From the NCBI GenBank assembly GCA_964537925.1, contig CAZICV010000008.1:36931-100930 (forward strand): a stretch of DNA of 64,000 nucleotides. The letters run 5' to 3'. The stretch comes from SLDF01 sp964537925 (GTDB lineage Bacteria > Bacteroidota > Bacteroidia > Chitinophagales > Saprospiraceae). The notes under the pieces were generated by a model, which saw only the letters and a list, made by a program, of their open reading frames with translations, made no database searches and was not told the origin of the DNA. Made by a program: the position numbers and the translations under genes. Positions 26,502 through 34,911 of this stretch are shown here, piece after piece (the stretch's first letter is position 1; every line of letters starts with the position of its first letter).

Positions 26502-28553
26502 GTGACCAGCCTCACTGACCTAACCGCCCTCAAGTCCCGCGCGGACGAAGCCTACCACAACAACGATGATCCGATCATGTCGGATGCGGAGTACGACGCT
26601 CTTTGCCGAGAAATTGTCGAGGCAGGCGGCAAGCTTGAGTCCGTAGGCGCGGCACCTGATGGACGCTTCGCCAAGGTCAAGCACGAAGTGCCGATGGTGA
26701 GCCTCGATAACGCCTTCTCGCCCGAGGACGTGGAGAAGTGGCACGCAGGCTTGTCCTATTGGGGCGTCATCAGCGCGCAGAAGAAGCTCGACGGCCTCTC
26801 CCTCTCCCTCGTTTACCAGAACGGCGCTTTGCTACGCGCGGTGACACGCGGCGATGGAGAGACCGGCGAGGACGTTACCGAGCAGGCGAAGCGGATCGCG
26901 AACATCCCTCACACGCTCGCTGGCCTTGCTGGCGAGTTTGAGTGGGTCGAGGTGCGTGGCGAAGTCGTCATGCCGCGTCCTGTCTTCCTCGAACTCAACG
27001 AGCAGCTTGCCGCTGAGGATAAGAAGCGGTTCGCCAATCCCCGCAACGCCGCCGCTGGTTCGCTGCGGCAGAAGAATCCTGAGATCACCGCCAAGCGCGG
27101 CCTCTCCTTCATCGCATTCGGGGTGACGCACGACACGTTTGAAGACCTTGAAAGTGAAGCGGCCTGTCTCAGCCGCCTCGAACTCGCTGGTTTCACGGTC
27201 GAGCACGGAACGGCTATATCGCAGCAGCCTGTCCATCACCTGTGCTTCTATCACGAGACGACCAACCAACTCCGCGCGGAGCTACCGTTCGATATCGACG
27301 GGGTTGTCTACAAGATCGATCACCGCCCCACCCGCATGGCGCTTGGCTCCACCAGCCACCATCCACGCTGGGCTATCGCACATAAGTTCCCCGCCGAGCG
27401 AGCAGTGACACGTCTCAACAAGATCGATTGGCAGGTTGGCCGTACCGGCATTATCGCGCCCGTGGCCCGCCTCGCTCCGGTCAACGTGGGCGGTGTTGTC
27501 GTGTCCAACGCGACACTCCACAATATCGATGAGATCGAACGCCTCGGGGTTCGTCCCGGTCTGGACGTGACGATCCAGCGCGCGGGTGATGTCATCCCGC
27601 AGATCGTCGGAGTTGTTCAGAACACCAACAACAGCGGCGCAGTGGAAATCCCCACGGAATGTCCTTCCTGCCACTCCGTGACTATCCGGCGAGACGGAGA
27701 GGCATTTCTACGATGCACAAACGGGAAAGAGTGCGATGCGCAGTTCCTAGGTTTCCTAGAGCACTTCGTGAGCCGGGACGCGATGAACATCGACGGCCTT
27801 GGACCTAGCCAGATCGAGGACCTGTTCAAACTCGGGTGGCTCAATGACGCCAGTGACATCATGACGCTTCCTGATCGAGCGCTCGACACGTCCACCGCAG
27901 ACAGCGCTCCGTTCGAGCGGATCACGGCGCAGGGACATCTCGCAGGCCTCCCCGGTTGGGGTAAGACTTCCGCCAAGAAGTTGATGACCGCGATCACCAA
28001 GGCCCGCAAGGTCGATCTGGACCGCTTCATCTACGCCCTAGGTATCCCTCTCATCGGCAAGCAGACGGCCAAGGACCTTGCCAAGTGGTGCGGTTCGGTG
28101 GACGCCTTCTTCAAAGCCATCAGCGACGAAGGTGGCTTCCTAGGCTTCGGCAAGATCGATGGCGTCGGCCTGACCACGGTTTCAGCGCTGGAAGCTCGTT
28201 GGGATGGTTATCATATCGACGAAGCGTACCGCCTCCGCCAAGCGCTCGATATTCAGGAGCCAAAACAGGTTAGCGCGAAGTCGGCCGTCCTAACCGGAAT
28301 GACCATCGTGTTCACTGGTGGCCTTGAGCGTTGGTCGCGAGAGACCGCTTCCCTCATCGCGGAAGACCTAGGCGCGAAGGTGACTAACTCGATCAGCAAG
28401 AAGACGACCGTGCTTGTAGCTGGGTCCAACACCGGCAAGGTCAAGACGACTGCTGCCGCAAAACACGGCGTCGAGATTTGGTCCGAATCGGACTTCATCG
28501 CTCGTGTGCGGGAAGCCGAGGCTGAGGGTTACAAGCTCGACGTGATGGATTGA
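26502..28553 (+). CDS. ligA: NAD-dependent DNA ligase (LigA)
   Basis: Seals nicks using NAD. The 683-residue protein has the full bacterial layout: Ia domain (DEAYHNNDDPIMSDAEYDAL), adenylation motif KKLDG with the nucleophilic Lys near residue 95, OB fold (VGRTGIIAPVARLAPV), a four-Cys zinc finger (CPSCHSV...FLRCTNGKECDAQF), HhH repeats, and a C-terminal BRCT domain (TGMTIVFTGGLERWSRE). GTG 26502 is chosen over TTG 26490 because GAGGA lies five bases upstream. It shares NAD dependence with the phage-borne nadD, a possible functional link. Confidence 0.95.
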   Translation: MTSLTDLTALKSRADEAYHNNDDPIMSDAEYDALCREIVEAGGKLESVGAAPDGRFAKVKHEVPMVSLDNAFSPEDVEKWHAGLSYWGVISAQKKLDGLSLSLVYQNGALLRAVTRGDGETGEDVTEQAKRIANIPHTLAGLAGEFEWVEVRGEVVMPRPVFLELNEQLAAEDKKRFANPRNAAAGSLRQKNPEITAKRGLSFIAFGVTHDTFEDLESEAACLSRLELAGFTVEHGTAISQQPVHHLCFYHETTNQLRAELPFDIDGVVYKIDHRPTRMALGSTSHHPRWAIAHKFPAERAVTRLNKIDWQVGRTGIIAPVARLAPVNVGGVVVSNATLHNIDEIERLGVRPGLDVTIQRAGDVIPQIVGVVQNTNNSGAVEIPTECPSCHSVTIRRDGEAFLRCTNGKECDAQFLGFLEHFVSRDAMNIDGLGPSQIEDLFKLGWLNDASDIMTLPDRALDTSTADSAPFERITAQGHLAGLPGWGKTSAKKLMTAITKARKVDLDRFIYALGIPLIGKQTAKDLAKWCGSVDAFFKAISDEGGFLGFGKIDGVGLTTVSALEARWDGYHIDEAYRLRQALDIQEPKQVSAKSAVLTGMTIVFTGGLERWSRETASLIAEDLGAKVTNSISKKTTVLVAGSNTGKVKTTAAAKHGVEIWSESDFIARVREAEAEGYKLDVMD

Positions 28554-28590
28554 AAGGAGGATGTCATGGACACTGGTGGCTGAAGAAAGT

Positions 28591-28619
28591 GGCCCGCCCG
28601 AACTAGGTTCGAGCGGGCC
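28591..28619. terminator. Hairpin between convergent ligase and repressor genes
   Basis: GGCCCGC-cCGAA-cTAGg-TTCG-aGCGGGCC forms a long, nearly perfect stem in the gap between two convergent genes. No long T-run follows on either strand, so it may act as a bidirectional, imperfect terminator. Confidence 0.55.
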
Positions 28620-28655
28620 GAGCACGCTTCTAAGTGTCAACAGAAGGAGCGGCGC

Positions 28656-29360
28656 TCAAAATTGTCGGCAAAAAATGCTGACGACACAACCTACCACGTC
28701 GAGCTTGGCTGGATCAACCTCTTCCTCCGTGCCGTCTAGTCCGCTGACTAGCTTCACTCCCGTGCTCGTCGTATAACCCAAACGGATTCTGACAACACGA
28801 GCGCCAAACGGGGAGACGATCACATAAAGACCGTCTTTGCTGAGCGCCGCTTTCTCATCGACGATGACGCGATCAGCCTTCTTCAGGTTGAAATGAGGCT
28901 CGTCGGTTTGAAGACTGACTACCTTCAGCCCCGCTAACTGTGGATATTCCGCGAAGATGGCTTTGGGCAGCGCCCAACCACCGGAATTACCGGCTCCGTC
29001 CTTACCATAGGCGATCTCCTCAAGTACGAGGATTTCTTCCTGCGCGTTGTGAATACCGGCAATCCCGGTACGCCCAAACGCAAGATACTCCGGAGAAACA
29101 TCGAGAACGCTGGCGAGGTCTTCCAGCACATTGACCGGAGCCTCAATCCGCCCCTGTTCATACTGCACGATGGAGGAGCGAGACTTGTTGGATTTCTCCC
29201 CAAGCTCCTTTTGCGTCAGTCCACTACGCTCGCGCGCCCACTTGATCCGCTCACCTACCGTTTGAGTAAGCTTGAACGAACCATGGTTAACACCCAATGC
29301 GGACGGCTTATCGTTGTCATTACCTCCCTCCCCTGAGGGAGGAGTCTTCTTTACCATCAT
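28656..29360 (-). CDS. XRE-family repressor with degenerate S24 peptidase domain
   Basis: A 234-residue regulator. Residues 34-93 are an HTH_3 domain (VGERIKWARERSGLTQKELG; KSRSSIVQYEQGR). Residues about 128-225 look like the LexA/CI-type S24 domain (FNLKKADRVIVDEKAALSKD). In the motif usually read G-D-S-M-E-P the sequence is L-Q-T-D-E-P, so the nucleophilic Ser is replaced by Thr, and the usual general-base Lys position reads Arg (ARVVRIRL). Self-cleavage is therefore doubtful. The start has an excellent ribosome site (AGGAGGTGA) and overlaps a 28-codon upstream frame. It is the best candidate to bind the dispersed GTTAG palindromes. Confidence 0.85.
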   Translation of the reverse strand: MMVKKTPPSGEGGNDNDKPSALGVNHGSFKLTQTVGERIKWARERSGLTQKELGEKSNKSRSSIVQYEQGRIEAPVNVLEDLASVLDVSPEYLAFGRTGIAGIHNAQEEILVLEEIAYGKDGAGNSGGWALPKAIFAEYPQLAGLKVVSLQTDEPHFNLKKADRVIVDEKAALSKDGLYVIVSPFGARVVRIRLGYTTSTGVKLVSGLDGTEEEVDPAKLDVVGCVVSIFCRQF

Positions 29361-29443
29361 GCGTCACCTCCTTCATGGTGGCTAGTGGACGGTAAATGCA
29401 GGTTTTCCTTCTTCTTGTCAATGGAAAATAACCGCAATGACAT
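29357..29443 (-). CDS. Short leader ORF coupled to the repressor
   Basis: A 28-codon frame (MSLRLFSIDKKKENLHLPST followed by SHHEGGDA) with a good ribosome site (AAAGGAGAGGGG) whose stop overlaps the repressor start as ATGA. It may simply raise repressor translation by coupling, or encode a small protein. A short dyad CAACCTTCAGAGGTTG lies upstream. Not certain to be expressed. Confidence 0.45.
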   Translation of the reverse strand: MSLRLFSIDKKKENLHLPSTSHHEGGDA

Positions 29444-29512
29444 TTCCCCTCTCCTTTCAACCTCTGAAGGTTGAGTTATCCACACCTTATCGCAAGGAGA
29501 AGACTCAAGCCA

Positions 29513-30775
29513 TCAGCCTGAAAGCTCCACAAATCTACCGCGATTAGCTTCAAACGCGTCCCATCCCCCAAGCGCTTCGCCAGACGGAGTGGTATCCCCA
29601 AATGGAAACTCCGTGAGATACAACTGAGGCACGGAATTCGTGCCTGAAGCCGCATAGAACTCCCGCCGCTTCGCGTCACAATCAAGCGAAACGTAGGTGA
29701 ACGGTGTGCCGATTCGGGTTAACTCATCGCTGACAAGGTGACAGTAAGGACAATCCTTCTTCCCGTAAACCACCAGTTGGCGACGCGTCTCTGGCGAAGA
29801 GAGGGACTCTCCCACACCATCGAAGCCACTCTCCCAACCCACAACACCGGCTTTGGAATACTCGGTGGAGCGGTTCTCGAAGAAGTTGGTGTGGGTCTCC
29901 GCGTTCATGATCCAGTCGAGCCAGTCGAACGGGTTCTCGGTGATCCCGTAGTTCGGCTTGAGACCAAGCTGTAGGAGACGGCGGTCTGCGATGTAACGGA
30001 TGTAGCGTTTGCAGTCGTCGGCAGTGATCCCGATGTCACCCATCTCGAAGGCGAGATCAATGAAGGCGTCCTCTAGTTCCACCATGTCCCGGCAGGTTTG
30101 GTAGAGGTGCGCCTTGAAGCTGTCGGTCCAGATGTCCGGGTTCTCCGCCACGAGGGTGTGGAAGAGTTCGAGCATGGATTCGACGTGCAAGCTCTCATCG
30201 CGAATGGACCACTCAACGATGGTGGACATGCCCTTCATAAGTCCGCGCCGCTGGAAGCTCATGAGGATCGCGAACGAAGAGAATAGCTGCATTCCTTCAC
30301 CGAACGCCGAGAAGACGGCCAGATCGAGCGCCAGCTTCTTCACGCTATTGAAGCGCGCGCGCTCAGCGAACAGGTATTCGTGCTTCGCCGCCATTTCCTT
30401 GAACTCGTGGAACGCCTGATATTCGGTCTCCGGCATCCCAATCGTATCAAGCAGCAAGGAGTAGGCGTGCATGTGGTTCGCCTCTGCCGTAGCAAAGGCT
30501 GAGAGCATCATGCGGACTTCTGGATGAGGAAAGGCTGGAATGTATCGCTCGAAGTAACCCGCCGCAATGTCAGCATCTCCCTGCGTGAAGAAGCGGAACA
30601 ACTGCGTCAGGAGGTTACGTTCACCATCGGTGAGCTTCTGGTTCCAGTCGATGATGTCCTCAGAAAGAGGAACCTCCTCCGGCAACCAATGGAGCTTCTG
30701 CATCATCTGGTAGCGTTCGAAGGTGAAAGGGTAAGAGAACGGCTTGTAGTAGTCGCGCTTGTCGAGAAGACTCAT
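29513..30775 (-). CDS. nrdB: Ribonucleotide reductase small subunit fused to glutaredoxin
   Basis: A 420-residue fusion. Residues 1-325 are NrdB: iron ligands Asp67, Glu98, His101, Glu160, Glu194 and His197 fall in the class Ia spacing, and Tyr105 (AEANHMHAY) is the expected radical tyrosine. Residues about 333-415 are a glutaredoxin (QLVVYGKKDCPYC, cis-Pro in SVPQLYL). NrdB makes the radical used by NrdA; the fused glutaredoxin can re-reduce the NrdA cysteines. NrdB-glutaredoxin fusions are known in a few bacteria (Facklamia ignava). It lies 28 bases downstream of nrdA in one operon. Confidence 0.93.
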   Translation of the reverse strand: MSLLDKRDYYKPFSYPFTFERYQMMQKLHWLPEEVPLSEDIIDWNQKLTDGERNLLTQLFRFFTQGDADIAAGYFERYIPAFPHPEVRMMLSAFATAEANHMHAYSLLLDTIGMPETEYQAFHEFKEMAAKHEYLFAERARFNSVKKLALDLAVFSAFGEGMQLFSSFAILMSFQRRGLMKGMSTIVEWSIRDESLHVESMLELFHTLVAENPDIWTDSFKAHLYQTCRDMVELEDAFIDLAFEMGDIGITADDCKRYIRYIADRRLLQLGLKPNYGITENPFDWLDWIMNAETHTNFFENRSTEYSKAGVVGWESGFDGVGESLSSPETRRQLVVYGKKDCPYCHLVSDELTRIGTPFTYVSLDCDAKRREFYAASGTNSVPQLYLTEFPFGDTTPSGEALGGWDAFEANRGRFVELSG

Positions 30776-30803
30776 TTATTTCACAATCCTGTAATTTTAT
30801 TAC

Positions 30804-33566
30804 TCAGCCTTCACAGGCGACGCAAACTTCAGCCTCAATCGGCGCTTCGACCACACGGCGATCCACAACACTGTTGGTGTTCTCGGCCCGCTTCGCACTG
30901 GTAGCCCGAAGGTAGTAGAGTGACTTCAAACCCATCTCCCACGCAGCGAAGTGGTCATCCACGATCTCGCGGGCCGGAACCTCAGCGTCGTAAAAGAGGT
31001 TGACCGACTGAGCTTGGTCGATGAATTTCTGTCGATCAGCCGCGTGCCGCACGACCCAGCGCTGCTTGATCTCACGCGAGGTCTTGAACACCGCCTTCTG
31101 CTTTTCGGTCAGGAAGTCGAGGTGCTGGACCGATCCACTATTCGCGATGATCGACTGCCACACTTCCTTGGTGTCCTTCCCAAGCTCCTTCAGTAGTTTC
31201 TCAAGCACACGATTCTTGACCGGGTGCGAGCCGGTAAGCGTCTTGTGCAGAAAGGCGTTGGTGTTCACCGGCTCGATGGATGGCGAGACAGGCCCGTCCG
31301 CGATGAAGGTGGAAGAGGAGGCGTTCGGGGCGATGGCCGTCTTGTGGGCAAAGCGCTCCTTGAGGGGCTTCATGTCCGGAGCCGCGCCGCGCTCATTAGC
31401 CAGCTTGTGACTGGCGGCGCTAACCTGCTTCTCGATGTGGGAGAAGATCATGAGGTTGAGACCGCGCGCCAGATCACTCTCCCACGGCACCATCTCCTGT
31501 TGCAGGAAGGTGTGCCAGCCGAACGCGCCTAACCCGACCGAACGCTCCGAGAGGGCGCTGTGGATCGCACGGCGCAGTTGCTCAGGAGCCTTCTCAATGA
31601 ACACGTCGAGCGTGTTATCGAGCATCCGCATGAGGTCTTCGAGGAAACGCGGATCACGTTTCCACTCATGCCACTTGGCGAGGTTGACGGACGAGAGGCA
31701 ACAGACAGCCGTGCGCTGCTCGCTGGTGGGAAGCGTGATCTCGGTACAGTTCCCTGCGAGGATACCGTTAAAGACACCCATGTGTCGCTTCGGCTCGGTG
31801 AAGCAATAAGTGGGAGCATGGCCACCATCACTAATAGATTCCACGGTGATGAAATGGTTCGCATCTCTTTGCGGCTTTCGTCCGCTAATTCGCAAACGGC
31901 GCGGCTTGTAGCCAAGCTGCATCAGCCGATAGAGATCACCACTGGAAATCAACAACCGCTTCAGTTCTCGACAGTGAAAGGAAGCAAGACCACCTTTACC
32001 ATCAGGCAGTGCGTAAACCCCTTCGTCTCGCATGGGGCGAATTTTAGGATTCAGTCCCATTGTATTAAGCAGAAGACGGACGGAATCTAGGAAGTCATGA
32101 TCTGCGCACACGACCTGAATGGATTCGTTCGATCCATTCCGCGCTACGGTTCCATCAGCGTCGAAGTAGCCTGCGAGCCACTCCAAGCGCGTCGCAAGTG
32201 TCGTACCATGTGGGACTGTGAACTTTTCGTGCAACTTCTCGACGCCGAAATAAACCGCGTCGCGCGGGTCTTCGTCCCGGATTGAAACAGATTTAGCAAA
32301 AGGAAGAAATTCGCCTACTAGCTTCCGCTTCTCGCCGTACAGCCAGAGAATCTGATCCCCTCGGGGACCATGAGTACCATCCCCGCAGAAGAACCCAGAA
32401 GCATAAGCATCATCCCACTCTTCAGCATCTTCATGCGTGATGACCGGAAAACTGCATTTGATGAGCTTATCCCCTACGCGAAGCTCACTTGCGCGTACCT
32501 CCTTTGGGGCGGAATGGTAATTTTCTTGAATGAAGAATTTGTGATAAGGGGTGCAATTCAAATCTGCACCATTAGAAAAACCAATAGAGAGAAGATCACT
32601 GCCCTTGGAGGTCTGAACCACTTCGGTTTCCGACCACTCTTCGCCATTCCAGACGTTGACGAACTGCCCATCGACCTCGGAGATGGGAACATATCCGTGT
32701 TCGAGCGTCAGGATCGGTGTATGTCCGGCGACGCAGAGATTCGAATGACGGACACGATGTCCACGCTTCCTCAGCGGCTCCGGCAGCGCCGCGTTCGCCG
32801 TGTCGATGAAGAACAGGTACGGTTCCCCCGTCTGGTGACGAGTGTCGATGATTTTGCGGAACAGCGCGCGCGCTGAGACGTGCTTACGAACCTCGCCGGA
32901 GTGAGGATCGACTAGTGGGAAGTCCTCCCCGGCGCGAACGGCGCGCATGAAGTCGTTCGTGATGTTGACGCCATGGTGGAGATTTAGCGTCTTGCGGTTC
33001 TGATCTCCGCCAGACGCCTTACGCATCTCCAGCCACTCTTCGATCTCAGGATGTGAGATGTCGAGATAGCCTGCGTAGCTCCCGCGCCGAGTGGAACCCT
33101 GCGAAAATGCGAGCATCTGCGCATCAACGACCTTGATGAAGGGGATAACCCCACTGGTGCGAGAACCCCGTGACGTAGCGGTTCCCACCGACCGAATGTC
33201 CGACCAAGCCCCGCCGATGCCTCCACCCATGGAAGCCAGCCATGCGTTCTCTTCGTAGTGAGACAGAAGGCCTTCGCGACTGTCAGCAACCGCGTTCAGG
33301 TAGCATGAGATCGGCAGACCTCTCTCCGTCCCACCATTCGAGAGCAGCGGCGTGGCGAACATGAACCAGCCCTTCGACACGTAGTCGTAGAGACGCTGAC
33401 CATGTTCCTTGTCGTCCGCGAAAGCCGCAGCCGCTCGGGCGAAGGCGTGCTGCGGAGAGGTTTCCCCGGCGATCATGTAGCGATCCGTCAAGGTCTCGTG
33501 AGCTTGTTCGGACAGCAGGGCGTCGCGCGCGAGATCGATCACGACCTCGTGGGGAGGTATGGGCAT
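30804..33566 (-). CDS. nrdA: Ribonucleotide reductase large subunit with intein
   Basis: Reduces ribonucleotides to deoxyribonucleotides. The 920-residue precursor holds an intein at residues 278-606, leaving a 591-residue enzyme. Extein motifs are FATPLLSNGGTERGLPISCYLN (with the redox Cys, split here), SMGGGIGG, SNL/CTEITLP around the splice site, and a C-terminal CVACEG pair. No N-terminal ATP cone is visible, so dATP feedback may be absent. The intein interrupts just before the Cys of SNLCTEI, the active-site motif of the family. The start has AGGAT upstream, and promoter 33613-33641 drives nrdA-nrdB. Confidence 0.94.
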   Translation of the reverse strand: MPIPPHEVVIDLARDALLSEQAHETLTDRYMIAGETSPQHAFARAAAAFADDKEHGQRLYDYVSKGWFMFATPLLSNGGTERGLPISCYLNAVADSREGLLSHYEENAWLASMGGGIGGAWSDIRSVGTATSRGSRTSGVIPFIKVVDAQMLAFSQGSTRRGSYAGYLDISHPEIEEWLEMRKASGGDQNRKTLNLHHGVNITNDFMRAVRAGEDFPLVDPHSGEVRKHVSARALFRKIIDTRHQTGEPYLFFIDTANAALPEPLRKRGHRVRHSNLCVAGHTPILTLEHGYVPISEVDGQFVNVWNGEEWSETEVVQTSKGSDLLSIGFSNGADLNCTPYHKFFIQENYHSAPKEVRASELRVGDKLIKCSFPVITHEDAEEWDDAYASGFFCGDGTHGPRGDQILWLYGEKRKLVGEFLPFAKSVSIRDEDPRDAVYFGVEKLHEKFTVPHGTTLATRLEWLAGYFDADGTVARNGSNESIQVVCADHDFLDSVRLLLNTMGLNPKIRPMRDEGVYALPDGKGGLASFHCRELKRLLISSGDLYRLMQLGYKPRRLRISGRKPQRDANHFITVESISDGGHAPTYCFTEPKRHMGVFNGILAGNCTEITLPTSEQRTAVCCLSSVNLAKWHEWKRDPRFLEDLMRMLDNTLDVFIEKAPEQLRRAIHSALSERSVGLGAFGWHTFLQQEMVPWESDLARGLNLMIFSHIEKQVSAASHKLANERGAAPDMKPLKERFAHKTAIAPNASSSTFIADGPVSPSIEPVNTNAFLHKTLTGSHPVKNRVLEKLLKELGKDTKEVWQSIIANSGSVQHLDFLTEKQKAVFKTSREIKQRWVVRHAADRQKFIDQAQSVNLFYDAEVPAREIVDDHFAAWEMGLKSLYYLRATSAKRAENTNSVVDRRVVEAPIEAEVCVACEG
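31749..32735 (-). other. Intein with LAGLIDADG homing endonuclease inside NrdA
   Basis: 329 residues from Cys278 to Asn606 of the precursor. Splicing blocks: A (CVAGHTPILTLEHG), B (NCTPYHKFF, Thr339-His342), C-terminal block (HMGVFNGILAGN) followed by +1 Cys. The penultimate residue is Gly605 rather than the common His. Two dodecapeptide motifs, ASGFFCGDG (acidic Asp396) and LAGYFDADG (acidic Asp471), indicate an intact homing endonuclease. The intein excises post-translationally to give active NrdA. Confidence 0.93.
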
Positions 33567-33612
33567 GAAGTATCCTGAGGTGAGTGTGTTTAGTGAACTT
33601 TTTGGAGGATGA

Positions 33613-33641
33613 AGTATAGTCTAACTAACACCCCAAGACAA
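33613..33641 (-). promoter_or_regulatory. Promoter of nrdA-nrdB with operator half
   Basis: On the minus strand TTGTCT (33636-33641), 17 bp, TATACT (33613-33618). GTTAGTTAGAC (complement of 33619-33629) fills the spacer next to the -10, as at the other regulon promoters. Confidence 0.75.
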
Positions 33642-33686
33642 GCTCAATGTGTGCTTGACAGCCTAATCGACTCGCGCTGTCGGCAT

Positions 33687-33713
33687 AAAAAAGGCCGGGT
33701 TTCCCCGGCCTTT
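33687..33713 (-). terminator. Rho-independent terminator
   Basis: On the minus strand GGCCGGG-GAAA-CCCGGCC then six T. It ends the transcript of the small gene at 33735-34052 and insulates the nrdA promoter. Confidence 0.88.
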
Positions 33714-33734
33714 CTGTCACTTATGTGGGACGTG

Positions 33735-34052
33735 TTACTCTTCCCCGCCTTCCGCGAGGATTTTGCGGATATCGTTCTCCGCGCCTTCCGACCAATCGCT
33801 GCCGATCCAGACCTGCTGAGCGTCTTCCACATCAGCCAGCCGAGCAGCAATGGCCGCGTCGTAGGCCTCGACGGAATCGTTGCCCATGTAGATGTCGGGA
33901 GGCGTGATGACGACCGTGGTGGCTTCATCATCGACGATGGCATCGGTGGGGCTGAAGGGAGTGATGACCGCGATATCCGACGAAGCGGGGAACAGCTTGC
34001 TCAGCCAGTTCTTCGCCTTCTCAGACGCAACGATGATGACGGTGTTTGCCAT
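33735..34052 (-). CDS. Unknown small protein with its own strong promoter
   Basis: A 105-residue protein. It opens MANTVIIVASEKAKNWLSKL and contains ITPPDIYMGNDSVEAYDAAI, suggesting an alpha/beta fold, but I recognise no family. It stands alone as a transcription unit: strong operator-free promoter upstream (34097-34125) and strong terminator downstream. That layout suits a constitutively expressed protein, for example one made in a lysogen or immediately on entry; this is inference. Confidence 0.6.
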   Translation of the reverse strand: MANTVIIVASEKAKNWLSKLFPASSDIAVITPFSPTDAIVDDEATTVVITPPDIYMGNDSVEAYDAAIAARLADVEDAQQVWIGSDWSEGAENDIRKILAEGGEE

Positions 34053-34096
34053 GGAATTCCTGTTGGATGGAGGGAGACTACGCGAAAGTCTCGACC

Positions 34097-34125
34097 AGTA
34101 TACTGTGGATGGACTAAAAAGTCAA
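34097..34125 (-). promoter_or_regulatory. Strong operator-free promoter
   Basis: On the minus strand TTGACT (34120-34125), 17 bp, TATACT (34097-34102). Unlike most promoters here it has no GTTAG palindrome, so it should escape the regulon. A second TTGACT lies 12 bases farther upstream. Confidence 0.8.
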
Positions 34126-34129
34126 CCTT

Positions 34130-34666
34130 CTAGTCAACCTGCGAGAACCTAGGAAGGGCTAGTCCAGTGCCGTAGGTCCAATAATAATGACGACCGTAGA
34201 CAAACCCTTCCCTCAACCCATAAGAACCTAGTTCGATACCTGCGCGACAGATATCCAAACCTTCCGGGGTGGGGACCACTTCGAACACCTTGCCCGGTCG
34301 CAGAAGCGTGAAGCAATCGTTGGCATCGCGCGCCACGTCCTCTGCTTCGGTTAGCTGACCGAAGTCCATGAGTTCGAGCTTCATGAACTGCTTCTGGTGA
34401 TAGCGATCCTCTTTAGGCTCGTCGCGAAAGCATGGCGTGATCGTCATCCACTTCCCAGCCGTGACCACGCCCATATGAGCGAGCCAGAGTAGGCCCTGCT
34501 CGCCCGAGCCAACCAGACAGCCGTTATCGACGTTGAAACGCGGCGAGTGGAATGTAGCCTTGCACGCCTCAACTGGTGCGATCCATGGCGTCTCGACGTA
34601 GCGGTAGCCAAGCCCGGCGTAGAAGTCCTTGGCGCGTGCTAGAAGGGACCAGTCGATGGGCGTCAT
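34130..34666 (-). CDS. Class II aminoacyl-tRNA synthetase-like mini-protein
   Basis: A 178-residue protein with the class II aaRS catalytic-core motifs and nothing else: motif 1-like GYRYVETPWIAP, motif 2 CFRDEPKEDRYHQKQFMKLE, and motif 3-like GIELGSYGLREG...YGTGLALPRFS. The motif 2 Arg and Glu and the motif 3 Arg (ATP contacts) are present. There is no anticodon-binding domain. It is far smaller than a real synthetase, so it more likely activates an acid for another purpose or is a regulatory paralog. It is the last gene of the dNMP kinase-ThyX-MazG operon and overlaps its neighbour by four bases (34663-34666). Confidence 0.7.
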   Translation of the reverse strand: MTPIDWSLLARAKDFYAGLGYRYVETPWIAPVEACKATFHSPRFNVDNGCLVGSGEQGLLWLAHMGVVTAGKWMTITPCFRDEPKEDRYHQKQFMKLELMDFGQLTEAEDVARDANDCFTLLRPGKVFEVVPTPEGLDICRAGIELGSYGLREGFVYGRHYYWTYGTGLALPRFSQVD

Positions 34667-34911
34667 AGCTGGATCATCTCCCCATCTTTCGTGAGACGCC
34701 GCGCAGCCCCTTCCTGAACAGCACGCGCATAGCGTTCAATGTTTTCGGCGCTCCAATCACTAGGCGCAGGAAACACGATGAGCTTTCGAGCGCGTATCCC
34801 ATGAGTGCTCCAAGCGGAACACGCCCTCACATTCTTGGTCCCGAGATACGCTCGGTCAAGCGCTGCGGCCGAAGGCGAATCCGGTGTGATGATGAGTAGA
34901 TCGAGCGTCAC
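34663..34911 (-). CDS. Small protein of unknown function
   Basis: An 82-residue protein with an N-terminal strand and likely alpha/beta fold (MTLDLLIITPDSPSAAALDR; RKLIVFPAPSDWSAENIERY). It overlaps the genes on both sides by four bases, so it is translated together with the aaRS-like protein and may act with it. No family recognised. Confidence 0.6.
   Translation of the reverse strand: MTLDLLIITPDSPSAAALDRAYLGTKNVRACSAWSTHGIRARKLIVFPAPSDWSAENIERYARAVQEGAARRLTKDGEMIQL

Noticed and set aside
29357..29520. Divergent cro-like gene next to the repressor
   Set aside because: The upstream neighbours on both sides run the same way (nrdB) or converge (ligase); no divergent HTH gene exists here.
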